Positions 6,411 through 13,922 of a DNA stretch of 29,054 nucleotides are shown in pieces. This stretch comes from a virus. The position numbers and the translations under genes were made by a program. The notes below the pieces were generated by a model. That model had not been told where the DNA came from and searched no databases. It saw nothing but the letters and a program-made list of their open reading frames with translations. The stretch spans positions 1-29,054 of the IMG/VR virus record IMGVR_UViG_3300038701_002503. One strand, written 5' to 3'. The first letter of the stretch is position 1. Every line of letters begins with the position of its first letter.

Positions 6411-7634
6411 ATGAAGTACGATGGAAAGAATAGTAAGGCTTTCAATTACATCGACTCTCAGTATGTTTTTAGATTTAATGTGGTCACTGGTTTTTACGAA
6501 TTTAGAAAAAGAAAAAAGAAATCTAAATGGAAGCTTTATGATGACAGATTTAAGAACAACCTGCTGCTAGAGTTGATGGCTGAATATATTGAGATTAGCG
6601 ATAATAAAGTCAATACATTTATTGAAAGTATTGAGTTTTCGCCAGATTACAATCCGTTCGAGGAGTACTTTGAAAGCCTACCGAAAAAGAAAAAGAAGAA
6701 AAACTATATTAAAAAACTAGCAAAAACAGTTCAAACTGATAACGATAAGAGATTTGCAAAAACGTTAGAAAGATTTTTAGTGGGTTGTATAGATTGCCTT
6801 ATGAGAACTGACAGCGTCAATGATGTTTGTTTGGTTTTTCAATCAAAGCAAGGTTTAGGTAAAACCAGGTGGATGAGATCGCTGCTACCTAAACAGTTTC
6901 AAAGTGAATATTTGTACGAGGGAAATATTGATACAAGCAATAAAGATCACGTCATGTACTTGAGCCAGTATTGGTTTATACATTTAGACGAGCTCGAGGC
7001 TTTAAACGGAAACGATATTAAGTCAATAAAGTCATACATAACCAGGCAGCGTATTTCTGTTCGCAAAGCCTATGGGCGATATAATAGCCATTTAATTAGA
7101 AGAGCGAGCTTCCTTGGCTCTGTAAACGATAATAAATTCTTGAGTGACATGACAGGAAACAGACGTTGGTTAGTTTTCAAAGTCAAGGGTATTGATTACA
7201 TGCACAAAATCAATCCTGATGATGTATGGGGTCAAGCTTATCAACTATGGAAAAAAGGATATAGACACTGGTTTGATATGGAGGAAATTGGATTCATTAA
7301 TGACCAAAACGAAAAATTCAGAAATGTTGGTTTAGAAGAGGAATTGCTTTTAAGATACTTTACATTTAACAAAAAAGAAGGTCTTGGTGAGCTTTTAAGC
7401 AGCAGCGAGGTGATAGAAAAAATAATCGTCAACGTCCCGGCTTTTACTTCAAAACTGTATGCAGTGAAAATGGGTAAAGCACTAAGCAAGCATTCAAAAT
7501 ATAAAAAACAATCAAGTGGCGTTCAAAGATACTTTGTAAACTACGAAGGAGTAGACGCTCCTGTAAGCAGTCCATCACCAGTCTCTCATTCAAAAAACAA
7601 AGAAATAGGTGAGGATGATGATTTACCATTTTAA
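6411..7634 (+). CDS. VirE-type (virulence-associated E) replicative helicase with SSB-like tail
   Basis: This 407-residue protein has a Walker A motif in FQSKQGLGKT (143-152) and a Walker B-like WFIHLDELEAL (188-198). Downstream RRASFLGSVNDNKFLSDMTGNRRWL is the arginine-finger and sensor region characteristic of the VirE/phage SF3-like helicase family (PF05272). Such ATPases usually sit behind a primase domain in one polypeptide; here the primase is a separate gene at 16320. The linker after the ATPase is Ser-rich and the protein ends in GEDDDLPF, which looks like the acidic protein-docking tip of bacterial SSB. It is likely the replicative helicase of the phage, loaded or recruited through that tip. 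Confidence 0.85.
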   Translation: MKYDGKNSKAFNYIDSQYVFRFNVVTGFYEFRKRKKKSKWKLYDDRFKNNLLLELMAEYIEISDNKVNTFIESIEFSPDYNPFEEYFESLPKKKKKKNYIKKLAKTVQTDNDKRFAKTLERFLVGCIDCLMRTDSVNDVCLVFQSKQGLGKTRWMRSLLPKQFQSEYLYEGNIDTSNKDHVMYLSQYWFIHLDELEALNGNDIKSIKSYITRQRISVRKAYGRYNSHLIRRASFLGSVNDNKFLSDMTGNRRWLVFKVKGIDYMHKINPDDVWGQAYQLWKKGYRHWFDMEEIGFINDQNEKFRNVGLEEELLLRYFTFNKKEGLGELLSSSEVIEKIIVNVPAFTSKLYAVKMGKALSKHSKYKKQSSGVQRYFVNYEGVDAPVSSPSPVSHSKNKEIGEDDDLPF

Positions 7635-7636
7635 TT

Positions 7637-7810
7637 ATGCCAGCAAACAATAAGATAAAGAAAAAAGAACATTATTTAATTATAGGGTGTTTCATGACTG
7701 AAGCAGATAATACTGTTGCGAACATCTCTAGAATTCTAGATATTTCTAAGTACAAAGTAAGTTATCATATTGACAAATATTTTGAGAATAAAAAAAAACC
7801 GGTGGAATAA
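7637..7810 (+). CDS. Small HTH-like DNA-binding protein
   Basis: This is a 57-residue protein. The segment NTVANISRILDISKYKVSYHIDKYF (about 25-49) reads like a helix-turn-helix: a first helix, a short turn at Asp-Ile-Ser, and a recognition helix. It starts two bases after the helicase stop, and its last codons (Lys-Lys-Pro-Val-Glu) lie inside the duplicated promoter cassette, as do the last codons of the gene at 23656. A regulator is plausible from the HTH; the target is unknown. Confidence 0.6.
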   Translation: MPANNKIKKKEHYLIIGCFMTEADNTVANISRILDISKYKVSYHIDKYFENKKKPVE

Positions 7811-7883
7811 TTTGGAATGAACTTGAGAATGGTTGTATCTTCGTGGTGTAGAAAACAAACAGTTAAAAACAATACATTATGGA
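7792..7883 (+). repeat. Duplicated ~92-bp promoter cassette, copy A
   Basis: Aligned without gaps to 23916-24007 (offset 16124 bp), this segment includes the end of the upstream gene, the promoter, the leader and the first codons of the next gene. I count 8 mismatches, all between the two promoter boxes (7822-7835); from the -7 box to the start codon, 41 bp or so, the copies are identical. Confidence 0.85.
7811..7843 (+). promoter_or_regulatory. Promoter for the small gene and FolE operon
   Basis: TTTG (7811-7814) and TATCTTCG (7836-7843) are spaced 21 nt apart, fitting the Bacteroidetes promoter. The leader GTAGAAAACAAACAG leads to the ATG at 7879. It drives the genes from 7879 into the deazaguanine cluster. 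Confidence 0.75.
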
Positions 7884-8055
7884 CAATTTATTAAATCTTG
7901 TAGAAACAAACGGAATTAAATTAGGAGCTAATTTAGATCACGGAAAAGTTACGATGGTACAATGCTTAAACGAAAAAGAATTGGCTGTTGGGTTTAATTT
8001 TACGAAAACAGTTTACTACCAAGTAGATGGATGGGGTAATTTAGTTGAACTTTAA
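7879..8055 (+). CDS. Small hypothetical protein
   Basis: This 58-residue protein starts with the ATG at the end of the conserved leader. It appears beta-rich (VTMVQCLNEKELAVGFNF, then VYYQVDGWGNLVEL) and looks like a small single-domain protein. Not recognised. Position directly behind a strong promoter, with the same leader as the gene at 24003, suggests high expression. The two downstream proteins are not similar to each other beyond the first residues. Confidence 0.6.
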   Translation: MDNLLNLVETNGIKLGANLDHGKVTMVQCLNEKELAVGFNFTKTVYYQVDGWGNLVEL

Positions 8056-8066
8056 AAAATAGCATT

Positions 8067-8759
8067 ATGAAAGTTATAGGATTCGCAGAACAATTTTACA
8101 CCTTGTGGGAAGTTGAAAAAACTAAAGTTGAAATAAATCGTTTTCAGTTCAAAGAAAAAACCCATTTTCTATATATTCAAAATTTATCGAAAGATTTAGA
8201 GATTGCAAAATCTAAAATCAATGAACCTTTTGAAATTGATACTAATTTAAGGGGTGAAAAAAGATCTTTTTACACAGAAGGTGATCCGCAAGGGGTGATT
8301 CCTGATACTGTTTTTAAGTTCGGAAAATATCAATATGAAGAGATTAAAAATTGCAGCGACACAGGTTATGTTAAATGGTATTACAGCGAGACAAACAATA
8401 GTCATGCCTTGGATTTGCTTTTAAAAAACGGTTATGAATTGATAGACGGTGTTTTATATGATTTAAACGAGGCTAAAAAACAAAAACATCTTTTAAATTT
8501 AAAACGAGGGCATTTGTTTAACAATAAGGAAAGAGTTGAGCTAAAAATAAAAACTATTGAGTCATTCAGTTTTGAAGGTTATTACGGAATCACTTATGTA
8601 AGGATTTACGAAACTGAATGCGGAAAAGAAGTTAAGTATATAGGCGGAAGTCCTTTAAATATTAGTGATGAAGATTTTGAATCAGTGAAAGCTACAATCA
8701 AGCACGACATTTATGAAGATCAAAACGAAACAAAAATACAACGAATAAAAAGATTATGA
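8067..8759 (+). CDS. Protein with exonuclease-X C-terminal-like and SSB-like segments
   Basis: This 230-residue protein has a middle segment, VFKFGKYQYEEIKNCSDTGYVKWYY (about 81-105), that matches the FGKYKGK..YLKWL pattern of the small domain at the C-terminus of ExoX-type nucleases. The C-terminal third (about 148-230: GYYGITYVRIYETECGKEVKYIG, then KATIKHDIYEDQNETKIQRIK) resembles an OB-like module appended to many phage replication proteins. No nuclease domain is present. It overlaps folE by 4 nt, so it may be co-translated with it. A role in DNA or RNA binding is inferred. Confidence 0.55.
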   Translation: MKVIGFAEQFYTLWEVEKTKVEINRFQFKEKTHFLYIQNLSKDLEIAKSKINEPFEIDTNLRGEKRSFYTEGDPQGVIPDTVFKFGKYQYEEIKNCSDTGYVKWYYSETNNSHALDLLLKNGYELIDGVLYDLNEAKKQKHLLNLKRGHLFNNKERVELKIKTIESFSFEGYYGITYVRIYETECGKEVKYIGGSPLNISDEDFESVKATIKHDIYEDQNETKIQRIKRL

Positions 8760-9406
8760 AAAACGATCCAGAATTAGGAAAAAAAGTTGCTGAGCACCTT
8801 AAGTCTTTAAGCTTAGAAACACCTGTCAAAAATGTAATGCAATACAGCGAAGCTGATAAGCTCGTTGTGATTGAAGAAAAATTCAAGTCAATCATGCAGA
8901 TGCTAGGTTTAGACCTTGAAAATGACAGCCTGCAAGAAACACCGAAACGAGTTTCAAAAATGTTTGTCAACGAAATATTTGAAGGGCTTGACTACAATAA
9001 TTTTCCACGATGCATGTCTGTTGAAAACGAATTTAAGTGCGACGAAATGGTAATTGAAGGAGGTATTGATGTCAGCAGCGTATGTGAGCATCATTTTCAA
9101 AATATAGAAGGAATTGCTAAGGTAGCCTATATTCCTAAAGATAAGGTCATGGGTTTATCAAAGCTTAATAGAGTAGTTAGGTTTTTTAGCAAGCGGCCAC
9201 AAGTGCAAGAGCGATTAGGTTTACAAATTCAGGCCGCATTATCTTTTATTCTAGAGACCGAAAATGTAGCTGTCGAAATAAGAGCCATTCACCATTGTGT
9301 TAAATCAAGAGGTATCGAGGATAAAAACTGCTGGACAACAACCAGGAAGCTTGGCGGAAGCTTTAAGGATCCAGAGGTTAGAAACGAATTTTTAAACACT
9401 AATTAA
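8756..9406 (+). CDS. folE: GTP cyclohydrolase I (FolE)
   Basis: This 216-residue enzyme converts GTP to 7,8-dihydroneopterin triphosphate, the first step to 7-deazaguanines. The zinc ligands are visible as Cys110 and His113 (CEHH) and Cys181 (IHHCV), and the motifs ETPKRVSKMF, AYIPKDKVMGLSKLNRVV and QVQERL are intact. The residue numbering agrees closely with the bacterial enzyme. It starts inside the end of the preceding gene (ATGA overlap). In a phage lacking other folate genes, the clear context is the queE/queD/dpdA cluster downstream, so it probably raises flux to modified bases in DNA. Confidence 0.95.
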   Translation: MKNDPELGKKVAEHLKSLSLETPVKNVMQYSEADKLVVIEEKFKSIMQMLGLDLENDSLQETPKRVSKMFVNEIFEGLDYNNFPRCMSVENEFKCDEMVIEGGIDVSSVCEHHFQNIEGIAKVAYIPKDKVMGLSKLNRVVRFFSKRPQVQERLGLQIQAALSFILETENVAVEIRAIHHCVKSRGIEDKNCWTTTRKLGGSFKDPEVRNEFLNTN

Positions 9407-9407
9407 G

Positions 9408-9707
9408 ATGAAACAAAAAAGAAAATCTTCAGAATCATTACATGATTACAATAAAAGAATGAACAAAAATAGATTTCCTTGGATTGATATTTTAGGATGG
9501 ATAGGTGTCCTTTTATTGCTACTAGCCTACTATTTAGTCACTCAGAAAATAGTTAGCCCAATTGGTTTAAATTATAATTTGATAAACTTATCTGGAGCCT
9601 CGATGCTTTGTGTAGTTTTTGTCAAAAAGAAAATTTGGTCAAACCTATTTTTAGAAATCGTATTCATCTCGATAGCGTTAATCGCGATCTATAAAAACTT
9701 ATTTTAA
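9408..9707 (+). CDS. CBU_0592-like membrane protein
   Basis: This 99-residue protein has a basic N-terminus (1-23) followed by probably three hydrophobic segments (about 24-45, 53-73 and 76-97). The pattern ILGWIGVLLLLLAYYLV, then a SGASMLCVVF turn and a C-terminal helix, is typical of the small CBU_0592 membrane family (function unknown). It sits between folE and queD with 1-nt spacing on each side, yet has no known link to deazaguanine synthesis; a role in the host envelope is possible. Confidence 0.65.
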   Translation: MKQKRKSSESLHDYNKRMNKNRFPWIDILGWIGVLLLLLAYYLVTQKIVSPIGLNYNLINLSGASMLCVVFVKKKIWSNLFLEIVFISIALIAIYKNLF

Positions 9708-9708
9708 T

Positions 9709-10188
9709 ATGTACCAATCAACAAAAATAATAGACGGATTCAGCACTTGTTTCAGACAATGGCGAGCAAAGACTTCACATTGCAGATTTATCCACGGTTA
9801 TTCAATTAGATTTAAACTTACTTTTCAAGCTGCAAAGTTGGATGACAGAAATTGGGTTCAAGATTTTGGTTTCACAAAAAGCAAACTAATGATTGAACCT
9901 AATGGCATAAGTATAAGTATCAAGGACTGGTTTAAATACATGTTTGATCATACAACTATTGTGGCAGAAGACGATCCTATGCTAGAGCTTTTTAAAGACT
10001 ATTCAGCTGAGGCTGATTGTGAAGGTGTTTTTGATTTAAGAATTTTACCAAATGTTGGTTGTGAGGCTTTTGCAAAATATGTATTCGATTTTATTTCTGA
10101 AAACATATTAGAAGGCCAAAGCAGAGTTTCGCTTATCTCTGTTGAGTGCATTGAAAACGAAAACAATTCAGCAATCTATAAAGATTAA
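9709..10188 (+). CDS. queD: QueD, 6-carboxytetrahydropterin synthase (phage type)
   Basis: This 159-residue T-fold enzyme is expected to turn dihydroneopterin triphosphate into 6-carboxytetrahydropterin. FSTCFRQWRAKTSHCRFIHGY (11-31) contains the Cys25 and His24/His29 region; the third His of the usual HGH motif is Tyr31, a variation I recall from phage QueD-like proteins. WVQDFGFTKSKL (49-60), FDHTTIVAEDDP (about 79-90) and the C-terminal GCEAFAKYV (the usual T/S-x-E helix) are present. It is longer than the ~120-residue bacterial enzyme. It is the last gene before a promoter at 10203. Confidence 0.85.
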   Translation: MYQSTKIIDGFSTCFRQWRAKTSHCRFIHGYSIRFKLTFQAAKLDDRNWVQDFGFTKSKLMIEPNGISISIKDWFKYMFDHTTIVAEDDPMLELFKDYSAEADCEGVFDLRILPNVGCEAFAKYVFDFISENILEGQSRVSLISVECIENENNSAIYKD

Positions 10189-10191
10189 TTT

Positions 10192-10207
10192 TGCAAAAAG
10201 TTTTGTG
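10192..10207. promoter_or_regulatory. Operator-like palindrome over the -33 box
   Basis: TGCAAAAAGTTTTGTG matches the 17210-17225 element at 14 of 16 positions. Its TTTTG half is the -33 box of the promoter that follows, so a bound protein would directly block or contact that promoter. Confidence 0.6.
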
Positions 10208-10231
10208 GTTGGATATATTGCCTTATATTTG
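10203..10231 (+). promoter_or_regulatory. Bacteroidetes-type promoter for the dpdA operon
   Basis: TTG at 10203-10205 and TATATTTG at 10224-10231, 18 nt apart, match the -33 and -7 elements. The leader (GCATGGTAGATAACAAAACA) is similar to the other leaders in the window. It drives the NUMOD4-like gene and the deazaguanine genes behind it. Confidence 0.75.
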
Positions 10232-10260
10232 CATGGTAGATAACAAAACAATTTTACACA

Positions 10261-11067
10261 ATGAGCACAAATTCACAAGTCAGTCACAAAACGCTTTTCG
10301 AAGATTTAGGTTATTTTATAGAGTACTTATATGATGACGGTAAATTAGCTGGAACAGTCAATGTTGATAAAAACGACAGAGATTCTGTAGGTTATTACAG
10401 CACTCAACATCACGTTGCTGAAAAAGATATTGTTTTTAAAAACAAACGGATTAAAAAAGGAATGAACTACCGAACTAGAATTTATCCAATGTGCGGTAAA
10501 ATAATAATTAATAAAATAGAAGATAAAATGCCAAAGCAAGTAGAAATCAAAAATGCGCCAGGTTATGTAATTACACCTGAAGGAATTGTAAGCAATGCAA
10601 AAACCAAAAAACCAGTTTCTGAATCAAAAGGTTCTGTTAGACTTACGGTTGACGGAAAAAGAAAAACGTTTAAAGTAAAAGACCTTTTAGTCACTTATTT
10701 TCCTAGTAATAACGTAGATGAGAAAAAAGGGAAAGGATGGAGTAAATCTGGTTCAGTAACTGCTGATGGCAAGCCTAAAGCTGATAGCAAGCCTAAAGCT
10801 GATAGCAAGCCTAAAGCTGATAGCAAGCCTAAAGCTGATAGCAAGCCTAAAGCTGATAGCAAGCCTAAAAAACTTTCTAGAAGCCAGGAAATTTATATTA
10901 TGCAAAGCGAAGGAAAAACAGCTAAAGAAATCAAAGAAGCTAACCCGGATTTCTCTTTAGGTCATATAGGCAACGCTTTAAGGCATGCTAAAAACAATCC
11001 AGAAGTGATTAAAAAAGCTAAAAAGCTGAAAAAGCTGAACGAAAAGTTTAAGTCTAAAAAGAAGTAA
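10261..11067 (+). CDS. NUMOD4-like DNA-binding protein with KPKADS repeats
   Basis: This is a 268-residue protein. Residues 1-88 form an unrecognised N-terminal domain. Residues about 90-135 (KNAPGYVITPEGIVSNAKTK, then DGKRKTFKVKDLLVTYF) match the NUMOD4-type DNA-binding motif of homing endonucleases. Residues 171-203 hold five perfect KPKADS repeats, and the C-terminus (SRSQEIYIMQSEGKTAKEIKEA) looks like a helix-turn-helix followed by a Lys-rich tail. No HNH or GIY-YIG nuclease domain is present, so it is more likely a DNA-binding regulator or nucleoid-type protein. It is the first gene behind the promoter at 10203. Confidence 0.65.
   Translation: MSTNSQVSHKTLFEDLGYFIEYLYDDGKLAGTVNVDKNDRDSVGYYSTQHHVAEKDIVFKNKRIKKGMNYRTRIYPMCGKIIINKIEDKMPKQVEIKNAPGYVITPEGIVSNAKTKKPVSESKGSVRLTVDGKRKTFKVKDLLVTYFPSNNVDEKKGKGWSKSGSVTADGKPKADSKPKADSKPKADSKPKADSKPKADSKPKKLSRSQEIYIMQSEGKTAKEIKEANPDFSLGHIGNALRHAKNNPEVIKKAKKLKKLNEKFKSKKK
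10771..10869 (+). repeat. 18-bp tandem repeat inside a gene
   Basis: Five perfect copies of AAGCCTAAAGCTGATAGC (10771-10860) are followed by a partial sixth (AAGCCTAAA, 10861-10869). They encode KPKADS units. Perfect DNA identity points to recent expansion by slippage, and copy number may vary between isolates. Confidence 0.9.
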
Positions 11068-11068
11068 G

Positions 11069-11416
11069 ATGAAGATTAATATAGTCGTAACTTTACAAGT
11101 AGAAGGAGTTCACAACTGGCCTGAGTGTCCGATTGAAGAAGTTAATTTTTTGAAACAGCTTCATAGGCATTTATTCAAAATCAAGTGTAAAAAAGAAGTC
11201 TCTCATGATGACAGAGATGTTGAAATCATACAGCTTAAAAGAAAAATTCAATACCACCTTAAAACAGAATATGGTATCGGGTACGAAGGGTTAAACGGTT
11301 GTCATTTTGGTAGAATGAGTTGTGAGCAAATAGCTCTAGAGCTTGTCAGAACTTTTGATTTGAACTATTGCGAAGTTCTTGAGGACGGAGAGAACGGTGC
11401 AGAAATAACAAAGTAA
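11069..11416 (+). CDS. Second QueD-like T-fold protein
   Basis: This 115-residue protein has the spacing of a small PTPS/QueD fold: GVHNWPEC (His15), then HRHLFKI (His32 and His34; compare HGHNYxV in QueD) and a C-terminal SCEQIALEL helix in place of TAENLA. All three putative zinc histidines are kept. An EVSHDDRDVEIIQLK segment is a hallmark I associate with a phage family of this fold with no assigned reaction. It has a 1-nt gap to the radical SAM gene. It may act on a pterin or on a deazaguanine; the fold call is fairly good, the reaction unknown. Confidence 0.6.
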   Translation: MKINIVVTLQVEGVHNWPECPIEEVNFLKQLHRHLFKIKCKKEVSHDDRDVEIIQLKRKIQYHLKTEYGIGYEGLNGCHFGRMSCEQIALELVRTFDLNYCEVLEDGENGAEITK

Positions 11417-11417
11417 T

Positions 11418-12137
11418 ATGAAAAAGATTAAAATTTTCGCAATGGAAACCACAAACCATTGCAATGCGAAATGTTGGTTTTGCCCGCATCCTGATCCAAA
11501 GCTGCATAATAGACCAAAGGGATTAGTGAGCATGGATACAGTAGATCAGATTATCAAGATGCAAGCTGCTGACACTATTTCAATCAACGGTTTAGGCGAA
11601 CCATTAATGCATCCAAGAATCATTGAAATAGTTCAGAAGTTTACCGACGCTGGTATCAAAACATTAATAAACAGTAATGGAAAGATGGTTACTCAAAAAA
11701 TGTACGACAATCTTTACGACGCTGGGTTAACTAGATTAGTAGTTGCGAGTGATTACTTTGAATGGAAAGAAGGAAAAGTAATTGAGAAAGACGATTTTAA
11801 AATAGAGCATATCGTAGTTGATTCTGAGCCAAAAGAGTTTCAAGAGAAAAAAGAGCTCTATGACTGGGCAAGCAGAGTTGGTGAAGCTAAAAATAAACCA
11901 ACGAATTGTTCGTATATTGAGGATAATTGGATCCAGGTTCAATGGGATGGACGAATTGTAAGATGCTGCCAAGATTTCAATACTGAGGAACCATTTGGAA
12001 CTATATTTGATTTTGATGCTGACGCTATTGCCGGAAAAGGAATAGACGCTTGCGGTACTTGCCAAGGCTTTAGATTTAAACATGCTTTGGTGGTTGGAGA
12101 TTACGAGGGATTAAAAGAACATAAAACAGAAAGATAA
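11418..12137 (+). CDS. Radical SAM enzyme with SPASM-like C-terminus
   Basis: This 239-residue protein has the CxxxCxxC motif at Cys15, Cys19 and Cys22 (HCNAKCWFC), binding the [4Fe-4S] cluster that cleaves S-adenosylmethionine. INGLGEPLMHP (about 54-64) is the GGE-like motif and TLINSNG follows the usual strand. The C-terminal part carries WDGRIVRCCQD and CGTCQG, typical of SPASM-type auxiliary cluster ligands. It is distinct from QueE, which is encoded separately at 14385. It is flanked by the T-fold protein and the glycosyltransferase and lies three genes before queE, so its substrate may be the 7-deazaguanine or a peptide; not known. Confidence 0.8.
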   Translation: MKKIKIFAMETTNHCNAKCWFCPHPDPKLHNRPKGLVSMDTVDQIIKMQAADTISINGLGEPLMHPRIIEIVQKFTDAGIKTLINSNGKMVTQKMYDNLYDAGLTRLVVASDYFEWKEGKVIEKDDFKIEHIVVDSEPKEFQEKKELYDWASRVGEAKNKPTNCSYIEDNWIQVQWDGRIVRCCQDFNTEEPFGTIFDFDADAIAGKGIDACGTCQGFRFKHALVVGDYEGLKEHKTER

Positions 12138-12138
12138 A

Positions 12139-13128
12139 ATGAAGATCATATACATAGCTTTAGAGAATATTGAGCAAAGATATACCCCAATGATGAACAG
12201 CAGCTTAGGCAAGTTGTGTGACGTTGTGGTTTACCCAGAATTCAATTATCCGGAAGTAATAGAGAAAGGTCAGTTTTTAGATGTAAATAAAACAATTATT
12301 TTCAAGTCTAAACAACTGCAAATGATATCGGAAATGTTCTACAACGGAAAAGTCAATGACGGAGATGTTTTTCTTGTTGGAGATATATTTTTTCCAGGTA
12401 TTGAGTCAATTAAATACATGGCTGAACTACAAGGTATTTCAGTTAAGGTTTACGGTTTTAATTACGCAGGTAGAGCTGATAAAACGGACTTCGTTCAAAA
12501 GCTTGGCGGATGGGCTGATTACAGTGAAAAAGGTTACCACTTAGTTTGTGACGGTATTTTTGTTGGTAGTCAGTTTCATAAAGCACAAGTTTGTGATCAC
12601 TTTCGTTTACCTGCTTCAATGGTTCATGTTACTGGTTATATATGGGACAGAGATTACGTCGAGAACATTTTTGACGGAACTTTTGAAAAAGAAGATTTTG
12701 TTATTTTTCCGCATAGGTTGTCAAAAGAAAAGGGTATCAAAGAGCTTTTACAGTTTGCAGCTATCACAGATAAAAAAATATTGGTAACCAGCAGCGGTAA
12801 TCGTGTTGATATTGAATTACCAGAAAATATTAACTATGTAAGCAACTTATCAAAGAAAAATTATTACCGATACTTGGCTAGAGCTAAATACTATTTGAGT
12901 ACCGCTTACCAAGAGACTTTTGGATATACACTTCAAGAAGCTATTCATTTCGGGTGCAAAATCGCAGTTCCTGACAGGGCTTGTTACAAAGAAATGGTTC
13001 CTTTAAGTGCTGTTTATAAAAGCGTTGAAACAATCGATTTCGTTGATGTTGATGAGAGTTATACCGAGCAATGGAATAAAAATGCTCACGACGTAATTAG
13101 GTTAATAAACAATGAGCGAAGAAAATGA
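12139..13128 (+). CDS. GT-B family glycosyltransferase (GT4-like)
   Basis: This 329-residue protein has an N-terminal Rossmann-like half without clear signature. The C-terminal half contains FPHRLSKEKGIKELL (about 194-208) and the EX7E motif of retaining GT-B enzymes (Glu259 and Glu267 in STAYQETFGYTLQEAIHFGC), followed by PDRACYKEM. The sugar donor is probably a nucleotide sugar. Its ATGA-type overlap with dpdA suggests a product used on the same pathway, for example glycosylation of the modified base in DNA, as phages do with hydroxymethylcytosine; this is inference. Alternatives are host-surface or capsid glycosylation. Confidence 0.75.
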   Translation: MKIIYIALENIEQRYTPMMNSSLGKLCDVVVYPEFNYPEVIEKGQFLDVNKTIIFKSKQLQMISEMFYNGKVNDGDVFLVGDIFFPGIESIKYMAELQGISVKVYGFNYAGRADKTDFVQKLGGWADYSEKGYHLVCDGIFVGSQFHKAQVCDHFRLPASMVHVTGYIWDRDYVENIFDGTFEKEDFVIFPHRLSKEKGIKELLQFAAITDKKILVTSSGNRVDIELPENINYVSNLSKKNYYRYLARAKYYLSTAYQETFGYTLQEAIHFGCKIAVPDRACYKEMVPLSAVYKSVETIDFVDVDESYTEQWNKNAHDVIRLINNERRK

Positions 13129-13922
13129 AAATAATAGTCGCCGGAAGTAACACAAGAGACGCTGAAAAAATTTGTAAAGAAAACAAAGTGATGAAGCTTT
13201 ATTCTCTTCTCAACGAAAGAAAACTGATTGAAAATTGGGATGACGAACACTTGCTTATGGTTGACAGTGGTGCTCATAGCTGGAACAAAGAAGGAATCAC
13301 TCCTGTCGGAATGAAAAGAAATTCAAAGCTCAAACCGGCTCGAGAATTTTACGATTTTTATTTAGATTTTATACAGCAGCACAAGGATAAAAAAGTGGTT
13401 TGGGTTGAATTTGACGTTTACGGACATTTACCAGTCAGCTTAATAGATGATTTTTACGATCAAGTTATGAGCATGAATATATCTGGTAAATTCATGAGAG
13501 TTTATCACCCAATGTTAGACGACGGAAGTATGTCTGTTTTAAAAAAATGGATGAATCAAGGTCATGAATATATAGGTATAGGAAACGACTCAACCAATAT
13601 GCTAGATGAAATATTTCACTTAACAAGGGATCAAACCAAGCTTCATGGTTTTGCGATGACAAAGCTTGGTTTGATGGAAAAATATCCGTTTTTCAGTGTT
13701 GATTCAACTTCACCTTTGAGTACCGTAATTTTTGGTAGATATACTAGGCCTATAATGGCTTTCAACGAAAGATCCGATATAAGCGAAGCGAAGTCAATTG
13801 AGTGCTTTGATGACGATTGGGACAGAATTGAAAACGCAATAATTGAAACAAAAAAAACCGAAGACTATGTTACAGAATTGTGGTCTAAAAAAGGAATACA
13901 ATGGCAGGATTTAAAATTTTAA
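13125..13922 (+). CDS. dpdA: DpdA-type DNA guanine transglycosylase
   Basis: This 265-residue protein belongs to the phage DpdA branch of the tRNA-guanine transglycosylase superfamily. It would swap guanine in DNA for a 7-deazaguanine by base exchange. The catalytic regions are visible: LMVDSGAHSW with Asp47, VWVEFDVYG (92-100), YIGIGND (149-155) and HGFAMT leading to FFSVDSTSP with Asp193. It lacks the zinc-binding Cys cluster of bacterial TGT and is shorter, as expected for phage members. It overlaps the glycosyltransferase by 4 nt and the ParB-like gene by 22 nt. The subfamily cannot be fixed by eye. Confidence 0.85.
   Translation: MKIIVAGSNTRDAEKICKENKVMKLYSLLNERKLIENWDDEHLLMVDSGAHSWNKEGITPVGMKRNSKLKPAREFYDFYLDFIQQHKDKKVVWVEFDVYGHLPVSLIDDFYDQVMSMNISGKFMRVYHPMLDDGSMSVLKKWMNQGHEYIGIGNDSTNMLDEIFHLTRDQTKLHGFAMTKLGLMEKYPFFSVDSTSPLSTVIFGRYTRPIMAFNERSDISEAKSIECFDDDWDRIENAIIETKKTEDYVTELWSKKGIQWQDLKF

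Noticed and set aside
9786-9800. TTATCCACG, near a DnaA box, within queD
   Set aside because: It is a single imperfect match inside a coding region with no neighbouring boxes.
10766-10960. ASLKLI repeat frame over the 18-bp tandem repeats
   Set aside because: It arises from reading the repeats in another frame; the main frame has flanking domains and a sensible start.
11736-12083. Antisense frame inside the radical SAM gene
   Set aside because: The sense strand shows clear SPASM cysteines in the same stretch; the antisense product has no recognisable motif.
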